Source: Arthrobacter sp. ISL-48 (GTDB lineage: Bacteria > Actinomycetota > Actinomycetes > Actinomycetales > Micrococcaceae). Taken from it: a stretch of DNA of 64,000 nt. Position numbers and translations under genes: made by a program. Positions 10,054 to 17,729 of the stretch are shown in pieces. The stretch is taken from positions 166,142 through 230,141 of the forward strand of contig NZ_JAGGPL010000009.1 of the NCBI RefSeq assembly GCF_018613805.1. Reading direction: 5' to 3'. Under the pieces are notes generated by a model. It saw only the letters and a list, made by a program, of their open reading frames with translations. It had not been told where the DNA came from and ran no database searches. Position 1 is the stretch's first letter; each line of letters begins with the position of its first letter.

Positions 10054-10094
10054 GGCGGATATCCGCCGGATGGGCCCCCACAGCGGTGGCCCAT
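10054..10094 (+). terminator. Palindrome and hairpin after the small membrane protein gene
   Basis: GGCGGATATCCGCC (10054-10067) is a perfect 14-bp palindrome three bases after the stop codon. ATGGGCC and GGCCCAT then form a second stem around 10070-10094. There is no T-run. It probably ends the upstream unit; the palindrome could instead be a protein site. Confidence 0.35.
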
Positions 10095-10280
10095 TGACTT
10101 CGGCAACCGTAGGGATACGGTTATAGATACACCATCTTCCGGATGCGTTCGCGCCGGGCTTTCAAAGGCGCCATAACTTCATGGTCTCCCCCTTTACCAA
10201 GCCGCACATCGGTAACCTGCACTCCATTGCTTGGCCTCACCGCCAGGCGCCCCGCTCCGTGATTCCTAGGCAGTGTCCTC

Positions 10281-10679
10281 ATGACCGCAAATTTCATCAG
10301 AGCTTTGGCAGTTAAGTCCTTTGATATTCCCGACAAGAAGCGGCGTCCAGACAAGGCGGAGTTCGATCTGGTCACCGTGGACGACTATTCAGTGGCGCGG
10401 CTGATCCTCGAACCGGGCTGGCACTGGTCCGAGTCCGCCAAGCCCACCGAGATGACCGAGTACTGCGAGCATAACCACATCGGATTCTGTGTCTCCGGCT
10501 CACTGGAGATTGAAACGTCCGACGGCGTGCGCTCCATTATTCATGCCAACGACACTTACGCCCTTCCTCCCGGCCACGATGAGTGGGTAGTCGGGACCGA
10601 ACCTTTTGTTGCCGTCGAATTCCTGGGCACGGCGTCATTAGGCCGGCCCAGGAGCCGGGGGATGCACGCGCTGATCTGA
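10281..10679 (+). CDS. Cupin-domain protein
   Basis: A 132-residue single cupin. The first motif is around GWHWSESAKPTEMTEYCEHNHIGFCVSG, offering His and Glu metal ligands; the second is ANDTYALPPGHDEWVVG, with a conserved His. The C-terminus ends in a basic FLGTASLGRPRSRG. No signal peptide is present. Relatives are annotated only as cupins, and the reaction is unknown. A start at ATG 10281 gives the usual family length. The next gene starts 37 bp later on the same strand and may be co-transcribed. Confidence 0.75.
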   Translation: MTANFIRALAVKSFDIPDKKRRPDKAEFDLVTVDDYSVARLILEPGWHWSESAKPTEMTEYCEHNHIGFCVSGSLEIETSDGVRSIIHANDTYALPPGHDEWVVGTEPFVAVEFLGTASLGRPRSRGMHALI

Positions 10680-10716
10680 CAAGGATTCAGCGTGCCTCAC
10701 AACGTAAGGAGCTTTC

Positions 10717-11073
10717 ATGGGTGAGGTATGGATACGCACTATCAACCAAGGACTGGTTCGTGCCGACAAAGTCACGGAGATTGCTTCCACGCGCGGTTCC
10801 GTCCATGAGGACCAGGGATATCTGCTGAAGGTCATCGTGGAGGGTAAGTCCCACGTGCTGATCGATGACAGCTACCTTCCGGGCGCCCTCGTGGACCGGC
10901 TCGAGCACGCCCGGCACATGGAGGATGCGCTGTTGCTTGCCTTGGATGCGGCAAGGGTAATGGATCAGTCTGTGGTGGTCTGCTACGAGCAGGATGGCGA
11001 ACGATGGGAGCTCGCCACGGCATCCGAGTTGGCCGGCGCTTTGACTGCGGAAGTGCATAGCCTGGGTAGATGA
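10717..11073 (+). CDS. Hypothetical protein, 118 residues
   Basis: AAGGAG sits 6 bases before the ATG. The N-terminal half looks like beta strands (GEVWIRTINQGLVRADKVTE, then GYLLKVIVEGKSHVLIDDSY). A helical segment with LEHARHMEDALLLALDAARV follows, and a final strand carries CYEQDGERWELAT. This pattern recalls small actinobacterial proteins of unknown function found across Micrococcaceae. It is cytosolic, with no catalytic motif visible. It follows the cupin gene by 37 bp and precedes dctA by 176 bp. Confidence 0.7.
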   Translation: MGEVWIRTINQGLVRADKVTEIASTRGSVHEDQGYLLKVIVEGKSHVLIDDSYLPGALVDRLEHARHMEDALLLALDAARVMDQSVVVCYEQDGERWELATASELAGALTAEVHSLGR

Positions 11074-11249
11074 CGGGTTCTGAGGTGAGGCTGCCGCGAG
11101 CCGCCCCGAGCAGCGTTGAGAAGCCCTCTTTTCCATTTTGCGGTTAAACCTTTCCGCATTACGGATTTATCCTGCCCGAAACACTGGAACTCTACCGTTG
11201 CCATTGACCCTAACGGCCTGATGCCGTTCCGACGTTGATAGGCAGCCCC

Positions 11250-12695
11250 ATGATCCTCCCCTCCGCCTCGGCTTCCGCGGCAAACTCCGCATTCCGTCCG
11301 CCGGCCCGGACGAAGAAGCCGATCTACACGTCCCTGTTTTTTCAGATCCTTATCGCCGTTCTCCTTGGAATCGGGATCGGCCACTTCTGGCCGGACATCG
11401 GCACGGGACTCAAGCCGCTGGGGGACGGCTTTATCGCGCTCATCAAGATGATCATTGCGCCGCTGATCTTCCTGGTCATTGTCACCGGCATCGCCGCGGT
11501 CAGCGACGTCAGGGCCGTGGGCCGGGTCGGCGTCAAGGCGCTGGTGTACTTCACCGGAGCAACGCTCTTCGCGCTGGTGTTCGGCCTCATCGTGGGCAAC
11601 ATCGTCCAGCCCGGGGCCGGGCTGAATATCGACCCGTCTACCCTGTCCCAGGACGCCCTGAAGGCCACGACGGGCACAGCACCGCCCAAGGACGCCGGAG
11701 CCTTCCTGCTGGGCATTATCCCCACCAGCGTTGTGGGTGCCTTCGCCAATAACAGCCTGCTCCAGGTGCTGTGCTTCGCGGTATTCTTCGGCGCGGCGAT
11801 CGTCGTCGTCGGACGTGAGCGTTGCCTTCCGGTGATCACGCTGATGGAGACGGTCCTGGAACTGTTCTTCAAGATCATGGCCTGGGTCATGCGGGTGGCG
11901 CCCATCGGCGCGTTCGGCGCCATGGCGTTCATCATCGGCCAGTACGGCCTGGGCTCCCTCAGCACCTACGCACTGCTGATCGCCGCCTGCTACGGCGCCG
12001 CGATCATCTTCATCGGCCTGCTGTTCGTGGTGGCCTGGGTCTATCCGCGGGTGCCGCTCTGGCAGTTCATCAAATACTCCAGGGAGGAATTCCTCCTGGC
12101 GCTGGGTACTGCCTCCACCGAATCGGTGCTGCCGCGCATCATGACCAAACTGACCAACGCCGGCTGCTCCCGGGCCACCACAGGACTGGTGGTCCCTACG
12201 GGCTACTCCTTCAACCTCGACGGCGCGGCCCTGTACCTCTCGATCTCGCTGCTGTTCCTGGCCCAGGCGTTCGGTCATCACCTGGACCTGGGCCAGCAGC
12301 TCGCGGCCCTTGGCGTCCTGATGCTCACCTCCAAGGGAATGGCCGGCGTTCCGGGCTCCGCGTTCCTGGCCCTCTCCGCCACCGCGGGAGCCCTCGGCAT
12401 CTTCCCCGTCGCCGGCGTTGCGCTGCTGCTCGGTGCTGACCGTCTCATGGACTCCATGCGTGTGTCCGTGAACCTGCTGGGTAACTGCGTGGCCACCTTC
12501 GTGGTGGCAAAATGGGAGGGCCAGTTCGACCGCGAAGCCATGCTCCGCGCATTCCGGGGAGACCTCCCGCAGGCAGAGGCGGCGGTGGAAGCCGTGCCGG
12601 CGAAAGCACCGGCGTCGGACATCACGACGGCAGGAGTCCCGACGGCGGGCAGCTCACCGGAGGTCCCCGCAGCTGCAGCCGCGGTCAGCAGTTAG
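11250..12695 (+). CDS. dctA: C4-dicarboxylate:cation symporter, DctA / DAACS family
   Basis: A 481-residue transporter with about eight membrane segments and re-entrant loops. Family signatures are the GDGFIALIKMIIAPLIFLVI segment, the serine/threonine-rich LGTASTESVLPRIM hairpin loop, the PTGYSFNLDGAALYL motif, and the KGMAGVPGSAFLAL loop. It imports succinate, fumarate, malate and related acids with protons or sodium. ATG 11250 is chosen; a TTG five codons earlier is possible and neither has a strong ribosome site. The C-terminal 45 residues are Ala/Pro/Val-rich and probably disordered. Its last 42 bp overlap the convergent kinase gene. Confidence 0.93.
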   Translation: MILPSASASAANSAFRPPARTKKPIYTSLFFQILIAVLLGIGIGHFWPDIGTGLKPLGDGFIALIKMIIAPLIFLVIVTGIAAVSDVRAVGRVGVKALVYFTGATLFALVFGLIVGNIVQPGAGLNIDPSTLSQDALKATTGTAPPKDAGAFLLGIIPTSVVGAFANNSLLQVLCFAVFFGAAIVVVGRERCLPVITLMETVLELFFKIMAWVMRVAPIGAFGAMAFIIGQYGLGSLSTYALLIAACYGAAIIFIGLLFVVAWVYPRVPLWQFIKYSREEFLLALGTASTESVLPRIMTKLTNAGCSRATTGLVVPTGYSFNLDGAALYLSISLLFLAQAFGHHLDLGQQLAALGVLMLTSKGMAGVPGSAFLALSATAGALGIFPVAGVALLLGADRLMDSMRVSVNLLGNCVATFVVAKWEGQFDREAMLRAFRGDLPQAEAAVEAVPAKAPASDITTAGVPTAGSSPEVPAAAAAVSS

Positions 12696-13313
12696 GCCGG
12701 GCCTGCTGCCCTGCTGCCCTGCTGCCCTGCTGCCCTGGCTGACAAGCTGCGCGAGCCGGGACGCCACCTCCGCAGGTGGAGCGGCTGCATCAAGCTCCAC
12801 GAAGTCCGGGTATTCGGGCAAGGAGCGGTAGGCGTCCCGCAGGGAAACCAGGTCAGATAATGTTTCCGCATCGGTGCCGCGGGCCACAATCCGCTGGTGT
12901 GCCAGCTCGGGCGCGATGTCCAGATGGACAATTGCGTCCGGTGCCGGGAGGGCGCCGATGAGCCAGGGGAGCAGGCGGCCGCGCGGCAGGTCTTTGGTCT
13001 TGCGCAGAGCCAGCTGGCAGAAGAGGTGGCGGTCCATGACCACCATGCCCTGGAACCGTCTGGCCCGGGCGTGGGATACCAGGACATTGACAACGCGGAA
13101 CGATGTTTCGATCGCATCGGCAAGTCGGGGCGGCCACCGGACCACCAGTTTTGCAGCCAGCACGGACATGCTCCGCCGGCCCGCGTGATTGCTGAGCAGC
13201 AGGGCGTCCCGGCCGTCGGTTTGGGCTGCCGACACCAGGGCGCGGGCGGCCGTTGATTTTCCTGCGCCGTCTATTCCAGTCAGAACAATGAGCAAATGGT
13301 CTCCTTCCGCCAT
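12654..13313 (-). CDS. Thymidylate-kinase-like P-loop nucleotide kinase
   Basis: A protein of up to 219 residues opening with a P-loop TGIDGAGKSTAARALV. The MDRHLFCQLALRK segment resembles the DR(Y/H) motif of dTMP kinases, and VHLDIAPELAHQRIVARG matches the LID-side strand and arginines. It probably phosphorylates a nucleotide or related small molecule; the true tmk is usually elsewhere, so the substrate is open. ATG 13313 has no ribosome site. A TTG seven codons downstream (MLIVLTGIDG) has GGAAGGAG at ideal spacing and may be the real start. The C-terminal tail is encoded by the octanucleotide repeat and overlaps the dctA end. Confidence 0.7.
   Translation of the reverse strand: MAEGDHLLIVLTGIDGAGKSTAARALVSAAQTDGRDALLLSNHAGRRSMSVLAAKLVVRWPPRLADAIETSFRVVNVLVSHARARRFQGMVVMDRHLFCQLALRKTKDLPRGRLLPWLIGALPAPDAIVHLDIAPELAHQRIVARGTDAETLSDLVSLRDAYRSLPEYPDFVELDAAAPPAEVASRLAQLVSQGSRAAGQQGSRPGLTADRGCSCGDLR
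12703..12734. repeat. Octanucleotide tandem repeat CTGCTGCC x4
   Basis: Four perfect copies of CTGCTGCC followed by a partial CTGG. They lie inside the 3' end of the kinase gene on the minus strand, where they encode the GSRAAGQQGSR-like tail, and just after the dctA stop. An 8-bp unit shifts frame by two per slippage step. Confidence 0.9.
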
Positions 13314-13437
13314 TTGTTCAACGGAATTCAGGGCCGGATTGTCCCGCCTTGAGGCGTAGTTCACACGTAGGCTGGAATTCTGGCCGGGGATACCTCCGGC
13401 GGGAACCATGCAGCGTCCCCAGTTGAAAGGAAGTTCC

Positions 13438-13623
13438 ATGACCGCCCAAGAAAACGAGCAAACGAAACCGGAAGCCGGGACGGCAAGCAACATCCGTGAG
13501 GAACAGCAGACGCAGGCGCCAGGAACGGTGCCGGCGTCGTATGTGGGAAGTGGTGATCCGGACGCTGAACACAAGCCTGAGGAGGCAGTGGACGAGTCCG
13601 GTATGTGGGACGATCAGGCCTAG
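13438..13623 (+). CDS. Short acidic disordered protein, unknown function
   Basis: A 61-residue, highly hydrophilic protein rich in Glu, Gln, Pro and Ala, ending in DESGMWDDQA. AAAGGAAG lies 6 bases before the ATG. No hydrophobic segment, cysteine or fold is visible, so it is probably intrinsically disordered. It precedes the dehydratase gene by 66 bp on the same strand and is divergent from the kinase. It resembles in style the short acidic ORFs at 9479, 40227 and 46749. Confidence 0.55.
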   Translation: MTAQENEQTKPEAGTASNIREEQQTQAPGTVPASYVGSGDPDAEHKPEEAVDESGMWDDQA

Positions 13624-13689
13624 CGGGACAGGGCCACACGTGGCACCAGGCTGAAGTCCTGCCCTTCCGCATCCACCAGGAGCATCCTC

Positions 13690-14622
13690 ATGATCACCCG
13701 CGCTGACGTGGACCAAGCCGCTGCCCGGATCGCAGGCCTCAGCCGGCGCACGCCCATACTGGAAACGGATCAGGGCACCTTCCCGGGTCCCGTGTGGTTC
13801 AAGTGCGAGTTCATGCAGCACACCGGAACGTTCAAGGCCCGCGGCGCCCTCAACCGCCTCCTCGCGAGCCAGGAGCGCGGCGAGCTAAGGCCCGAGGTCG
13901 GCGTCGTGGTGGCCTCCGGCGGGAACGCCGGACTGGCCAACGCGTACGCGGCAGCACAGCTGGGTGTCCCCGCGACCGTGTTCGTGCCGGACTCCGCTCC
14001 CGCCGTCAAGGTCACGAAGCTGGAAGTCATGGGCGCCAACGTGGTTCAAGGCGGCTCCGAGTATGCCGTGGCCTACGACGCCGCCATCGCCTACGCCGCG
14101 ACAACGGGAGCCGTCTACTGCCACGCCTATGATCAGCCCGAGATCGCAGCCGGCGCCGGCACGGTCGGGTCCGAACTGCTGGACCAGCTCGAGGGCGTGG
14201 ATACGGTGTTAGTGGCGGTTGGCGGCGGAGGGCTCATGGCCGGAATCGCCGCCGCCGTTGAGGGCCACGCCAAGGTGGTGGCCGTCGAGCCCGACAACGC
14301 GCCCACGCTGCACGCCGCGCTGGCCGCCGGCCGGCCCTTCGATGTGGCGGTATCCGGCATCGCCGCAGACTCCCTGGGGGCCCGACGCATTGGTGAAATT
14401 GGTTTCGCGGTGGCAGTCAGGACCGGCGTCGAAAGCGTCCTGGTGTCTGACGACGAAATCGTCGCTGCGCGCTCGCAGCTCTGGGATGAGTACCGTCTGG
14501 TGGTCGAACACGGTGCCGCAGCGGCCTTCGCCGCCCTGCACGCTGGCGCCTACGTGCCGGAGGAAAGCGAGCGCGTGGCCGTCATCCTGTGTGGTGCCAA
14601 CACGGATCCGGCAACGCTCTAG
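13690..14622 (+). CDS. PLP-dependent threonine/serine dehydratase
   Basis: A 310-residue fold-type II PLP enzyme of the serine/threonine dehydratase group. Lys49 in HTGTFKARGALNR forms the Schiff base; ASGGNAGLANAYAA is the substrate loop and VGGGGLMAG the phosphate-binding glycine loop. It lacks the C-terminal ACT regulatory domain of biosynthetic IlvA, so a catabolic role making 2-oxobutyrate or pyruvate plus ammonia is more likely. A serine racemase activity is possible in this subgroup. AGGAG precedes the ATG. It converges with the GH3 gene 31 bp away. Confidence 0.85.
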   Translation: MITRADVDQAAARIAGLSRRTPILETDQGTFPGPVWFKCEFMQHTGTFKARGALNRLLASQERGELRPEVGVVVASGGNAGLANAYAAAQLGVPATVFVPDSAPAVKVTKLEVMGANVVQGGSEYAVAYDAAIAYAATTGAVYCHAYDQPEIAAGAGTVGSELLDQLEGVDTVLVAVGGGGLMAGIAAAVEGHAKVVAVEPDNAPTLHAALAAGRPFDVAVSGIAADSLGARRIGEIGFAVAVRTGVESVLVSDDEIVAARSQLWDEYRLVVEHGAAAAFAALHAGAYVPEESERVAVILCGANTDPATL

Positions 14623-14653
14623 CTGCTCGGCCGTCCGGCCGCGGCCCGGGCAC

Positions 14654-17446
14654 CTAGCCCAGTTGTAGCTCCGTCATGGTCACGGGCCCGGCAAGGATCA
14701 CCCGGACGGCGTCAGTATCCACCCTGTTCCCGGGCGGGAGCTCCAGCAGCAGTTCACCGGAGAATTCCGCCTCAACCGCGGCCTCTCCGCAGGTTGTCCA
14801 GGTGCCGCCGCGGCCCGGCAGCTGAACTGTAATCCGGGCGGCGCCGGACGAAGTGCAGCGGAACGCCACCGATCCCGGTGAGGCGCCCGCCCAGCCGCGG
14901 TAGACCGCCCTCGCGCTTTCCTGCGGCGACAAGGGGGCGACGGCGGTACCGGCCAGCGGCGTCTCCGGCACCAGCGCGAGGTTGGAGCACTCGTCGAACA
15001 GTTCAGCGCGGATCCAGGCCCCGCGGCTTCGGTGCCCGCTGCCCTCACCGGCCACCGTCAGCTCAACGCCCAGCGGCAGGTCGCCGGCAGACGGGCCAAC
15101 CATGAGCTCGTAGATCCCCGGCTCCACGTGCATCCGTCCGGCCGTCACACTGAAGGTGGCCAGCCGGTGCAGGGGCACCGTCAGCCGGACGGTGCGGCGC
15201 TCGCCAGGTGCGAGTTCCACGCGCCGGTGAGCCACCAGCAGCCGCCGCGGGAAGTCGAAGCGGTGCCCGGGGCTGGCGGCGTAGACCTGCACCAGCTCAT
15301 GCACGGTCCGGCTGCCGGTGTTGCGGACTACGACGTCAATCCCGCCGCCGTCGGGTTCATCCACCAGCTCCGCGGACTCGTAGCTGGCCGTGCTGTAGCC
15401 CAGACCGTGTCCCAGCGGGAAAAGCGGCTCGGCCTCGCTGTAGAGGTAGGTGCTGCGCGAGGTGATGAGGTCATAGTCCAGGATGTCCGCGAGGTCCTCG
15501 TCGCGCCGCCACCAGGTTTGCGCCAGCCGCCCGCTGGGTTCAAAGTCGCCGCTGAGCACGTCCGCCAGCGCGTTGCCCAGTTCCTGCCCGGCGTGCGAAG
15601 TCCACACGATGGCGGGAGTGTCCGCCAGGGCGCCCAGCGAGTAGGGGTAGGACGAGACGATTACCAGGACCGTGCGCGGGTTCGCTTCCCGGACCAGCCG
15701 GATCAGCTCCTGCTCGGGTTCGGGAAGTGCCAAGGTGGACCGGTCCAGGGTTTCCCGGCCGCCCAGGTGTGGGTCGTTTCCCACCACAACGACGGCGACA
15801 TCGGCTGCGGCGGACGCCTCCCGGGCGGACTGCTGCCCGGAGCGGACGGTCCGAAGCGCGAAGCGGTCCGCTGTGTCTGCCGTCGCGGCCGACAGGGCCG
15901 CGCTTCCGGTGTGCGCTTCGATCCGCACCCACTTCCCGCTGCCGATGTGCTGGATGGCCGCTGTCCCGTCCGTGCCGTAATGCAGTCGGAAGGTTTCCTG
16001 AACCACCCAGCCGCCCACCCGGTCGGTGGAGGCGGCCAGGTAGTAGCCATCGGCAGCCACGAACTTGCCTGTAGCGGGGGACTGCAGGGTGCATTCGCCG
16101 CCGCCCCAGTCCTTGAGCAGGAAGGTGTGCTCGGGCCCGGGGGCTGCGGCGCCGGCCGTGAGGCCGGCGTCCGGCTCCCCCGCGCCGAGGTAGGTGCCGG
16201 TTCGGACGCAGCGGAGCGAGACCAGGTCAAGGCCTGCCTCGGCCACCACCTCTCCATACCGTCCGGACAACCCCGCCGCGATGTTGACCTCGTTCTGGAG
16301 GGTGCCGCTGTACCAGTCGCTGAGGACCGTGGATCCCAAAGCACCGATGACCGCGATCTTGCCCGGTGCCGAACCCAACGGGAGGAGCGGAGCTTCTCCG
16401 CCGACCGCCGCCTCGTTCCGGAGCAGTACCACGGCCTTCCGGGCAGATTCCCGGGCCAGTTCCACGTGTGCTGGAGCGCCCACCAGTTCCGCACCGAGGT
16501 CAGCGTAGGGGCCGCCGTCGGGCTCGAACTCCCCGGTGCGCTCACGCAGCGTGAGCAGGCGAAGAACCGCGCGGTCGACGTCCGCCTCATTGATCAGCCC
16601 GCGGTCAACGGCCGCATGCAGATGCCTGAGTGACGGCTCCGGGTTGTCACCGTCCTCGGTAAAGTTGTCCACCCCTGCGCGGAGGGCAGCGGCGTAGGCG
16701 GACGGGCCGTCGTCGAAATACTTCTCCGCGGTGTAGAGCGAGGACGGTGCACTGGCGTCGGTGACGATGAAGATGTCCTCCCCGTTCCGCCACTGCCGCA
16801 GCTCTCCGGCGACCAGGTCCGAGACGTGGGCGGGCCGGCCGTTGACCAGATTGTAGGAGAGCATCACAGCGCCCGCCACACCGTCATCGATGGGGCCGCG
16901 GTAGGCCGGAAGCTCATATTCATGAAGCACGCGCAAGCGCAGCTGGCTGCTGGAAACGTTCCGGTCTTGTTCATTGTTGTAGGCCAGGAAGTGCTTCAGC
17001 GTGGGCACCGTCATCCAGAAGCGTTCATGGTCTCCCTTGAGGCCCGCGCAGTACGCCCCGGCCAAAGCTGCGGTGAGGTGCGGATCCTCGGAGAACCCTT
17101 CCTCGTTGCGTCCCCACAACGGATGCCGCAGCGGGTTCACCACCGGAGCCCAGACGTTGTTGCCGGCCTTCTTGCCACGGACTTCACGGCCGACGGCGGT
17201 CCCCACCCGCCGGATCAGTTCCTCGTCCCAGGTGGCGGCCATGCCCACAGGCTGGGGAAAGACAGTGGCCGGGCCCAGCCACGCCACACCGTGGGCGGCT
17301 TCGGCCCCGGTGTGGAACCGGGCCAGGCCTAGGGCTTCGATGGCGGGGGCGTGCTGGTGGAGCAAGGCGATCTTCTGGTCCAGGGCGAGGGACTCCAGCA
17401 TGGCCTCGGGAGTGGCAGCGGTGGTGGCGGTAGCTGTAATTTGCAT
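14654..17446 (-). CDS. Glycoside hydrolase family 3 beta-glucosidase-like enzyme with inserted trefoil-like domain
   Basis: A 930-residue GH3 enzyme. The (beta/alpha)8 domain carries the KHF substrate motif (Lys151-His152) and the nucleophile Asp230 in FIVTDAS. The (alpha/beta)6 domain follows, with LFPLGHGLGYS near its end and an Fn3-like domain. Between about residues 420 and 560 there is an insert rich in Gly/Thr strands (CVRTGTYLGAG, SPATGKFVAADGYYL, IGSGKWVRIEAH) that reads like a fascin/beta-trefoil sugar-binding module. A CBM-like segment ends the protein. No signal peptide is seen, so it is probably cytosolic, cleaving imported oligosaccharides. It is divergent from the importer genes. 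In a xyloglucan route it would remove unsubstituted glucose. Confidence 0.88.
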   Translation of the reverse strand: MQITATATTAATPEAMLESLALDQKIALLHQHAPAIEALGLARFHTGAEAAHGVAWLGPATVFPQPVGMAATWDEELIRRVGTAVGREVRGKKAGNNVWAPVVNPLRHPLWGRNEEGFSEDPHLTAALAGAYCAGLKGDHERFWMTVPTLKHFLAYNNEQDRNVSSSQLRLRVLHEYELPAYRGPIDDGVAGAVMLSYNLVNGRPAHVSDLVAGELRQWRNGEDIFIVTDASAPSSLYTAEKYFDDGPSAYAAALRAGVDNFTEDGDNPEPSLRHLHAAVDRGLINEADVDRAVLRLLTLRERTGEFEPDGGPYADLGAELVGAPAHVELARESARKAVVLLRNEAAVGGEAPLLPLGSAPGKIAVIGALGSTVLSDWYSGTLQNEVNIAAGLSGRYGEVVAEAGLDLVSLRCVRTGTYLGAGEPDAGLTAGAAAPGPEHTFLLKDWGGGECTLQSPATGKFVAADGYYLAASTDRVGGWVVQETFRLHYGTDGTAAIQHIGSGKWVRIEAHTGSAALSAATADTADRFALRTVRSGQQSAREASAAADVAVVVVGNDPHLGGRETLDRSTLALPEPEQELIRLVREANPRTVLVIVSSYPYSLGALADTPAIVWTSHAGQELGNALADVLSGDFEPSGRLAQTWWRRDEDLADILDYDLITSRSTYLYSEAEPLFPLGHGLGYSTASYESAELVDEPDGGGIDVVVRNTGSRTVHELVQVYAASPGHRFDFPRRLLVAHRRVELAPGERRTVRLTVPLHRLATFSVTAGRMHVEPGIYELMVGPSAGDLPLGVELTVAGEGSGHRSRGAWIRAELFDECSNLALVPETPLAGTAVAPLSPQESARAVYRGWAGASPGSVAFRCTSSGAARITVQLPGRGGTWTTCGEAAVEAEFSGELLLELPPGNRVDTDAVRVILAGPVTMTELQLG

Positions 17447-17474
17447 GAGTGGGTCCGTCCTTGGAGCCGAATTG

Positions 17475-17488
17475 TTTAAACGCTTGCG
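17475..17488 (-). promoter_or_regulatory. Weak LacI-type operator before the GH3 gene
   Basis: TTTAAACGCTTGCG keeps the AAACGCTT core of the strong site 110 bp away, but only part of the outer symmetry. It lies 29 bp before the GH3 start, where a repressor of the xyloglucan-type locus could act. Confidence 0.4.
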
Positions 17489-17584
17489 TGCCGGATGCTT
17501 GGCAAACATTGTGGCATTTCGTGGTGTGACCTGCAACATAAGAAACCCTTGCGGTCTGTTTTGCGATCATCTAGGCTTGGGCCA

Positions 17585-17600
17585 ATCGAAACGCTTCGAT
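17585..17600 (+). promoter_or_regulatory. LacI-type operator before the ABC importer operon
   Basis: ATCGAAACGCTTCGAT has 6-bp perfect inverted arms around a central CG, the usual LacI-family operator shape. It sits 130 bp before the binding-protein gene. The likely regulator is the LacI protein encoded at 21401-22402. Confidence 0.65.
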
Positions 17601-17729
17601 AGTTTCACTGGTCAAACTTCGACGAATGCCCGGCTAGGTTGCCGGTCGCAGAGCTGCGCAAAGGGGCAGCCGGCCTGACAATTACGCCTTCGTCAGGCCA
17701 ACAGAAGTCCACACAAAGGAGTGCAAATC

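Noticed and set aside
10983..12281. 432-codon minus-strand frame opposite dctA
   Set aside because: Its sequence is Gln/Arg/Asp/His-rich, typical of antisense to membrane-protein genes.
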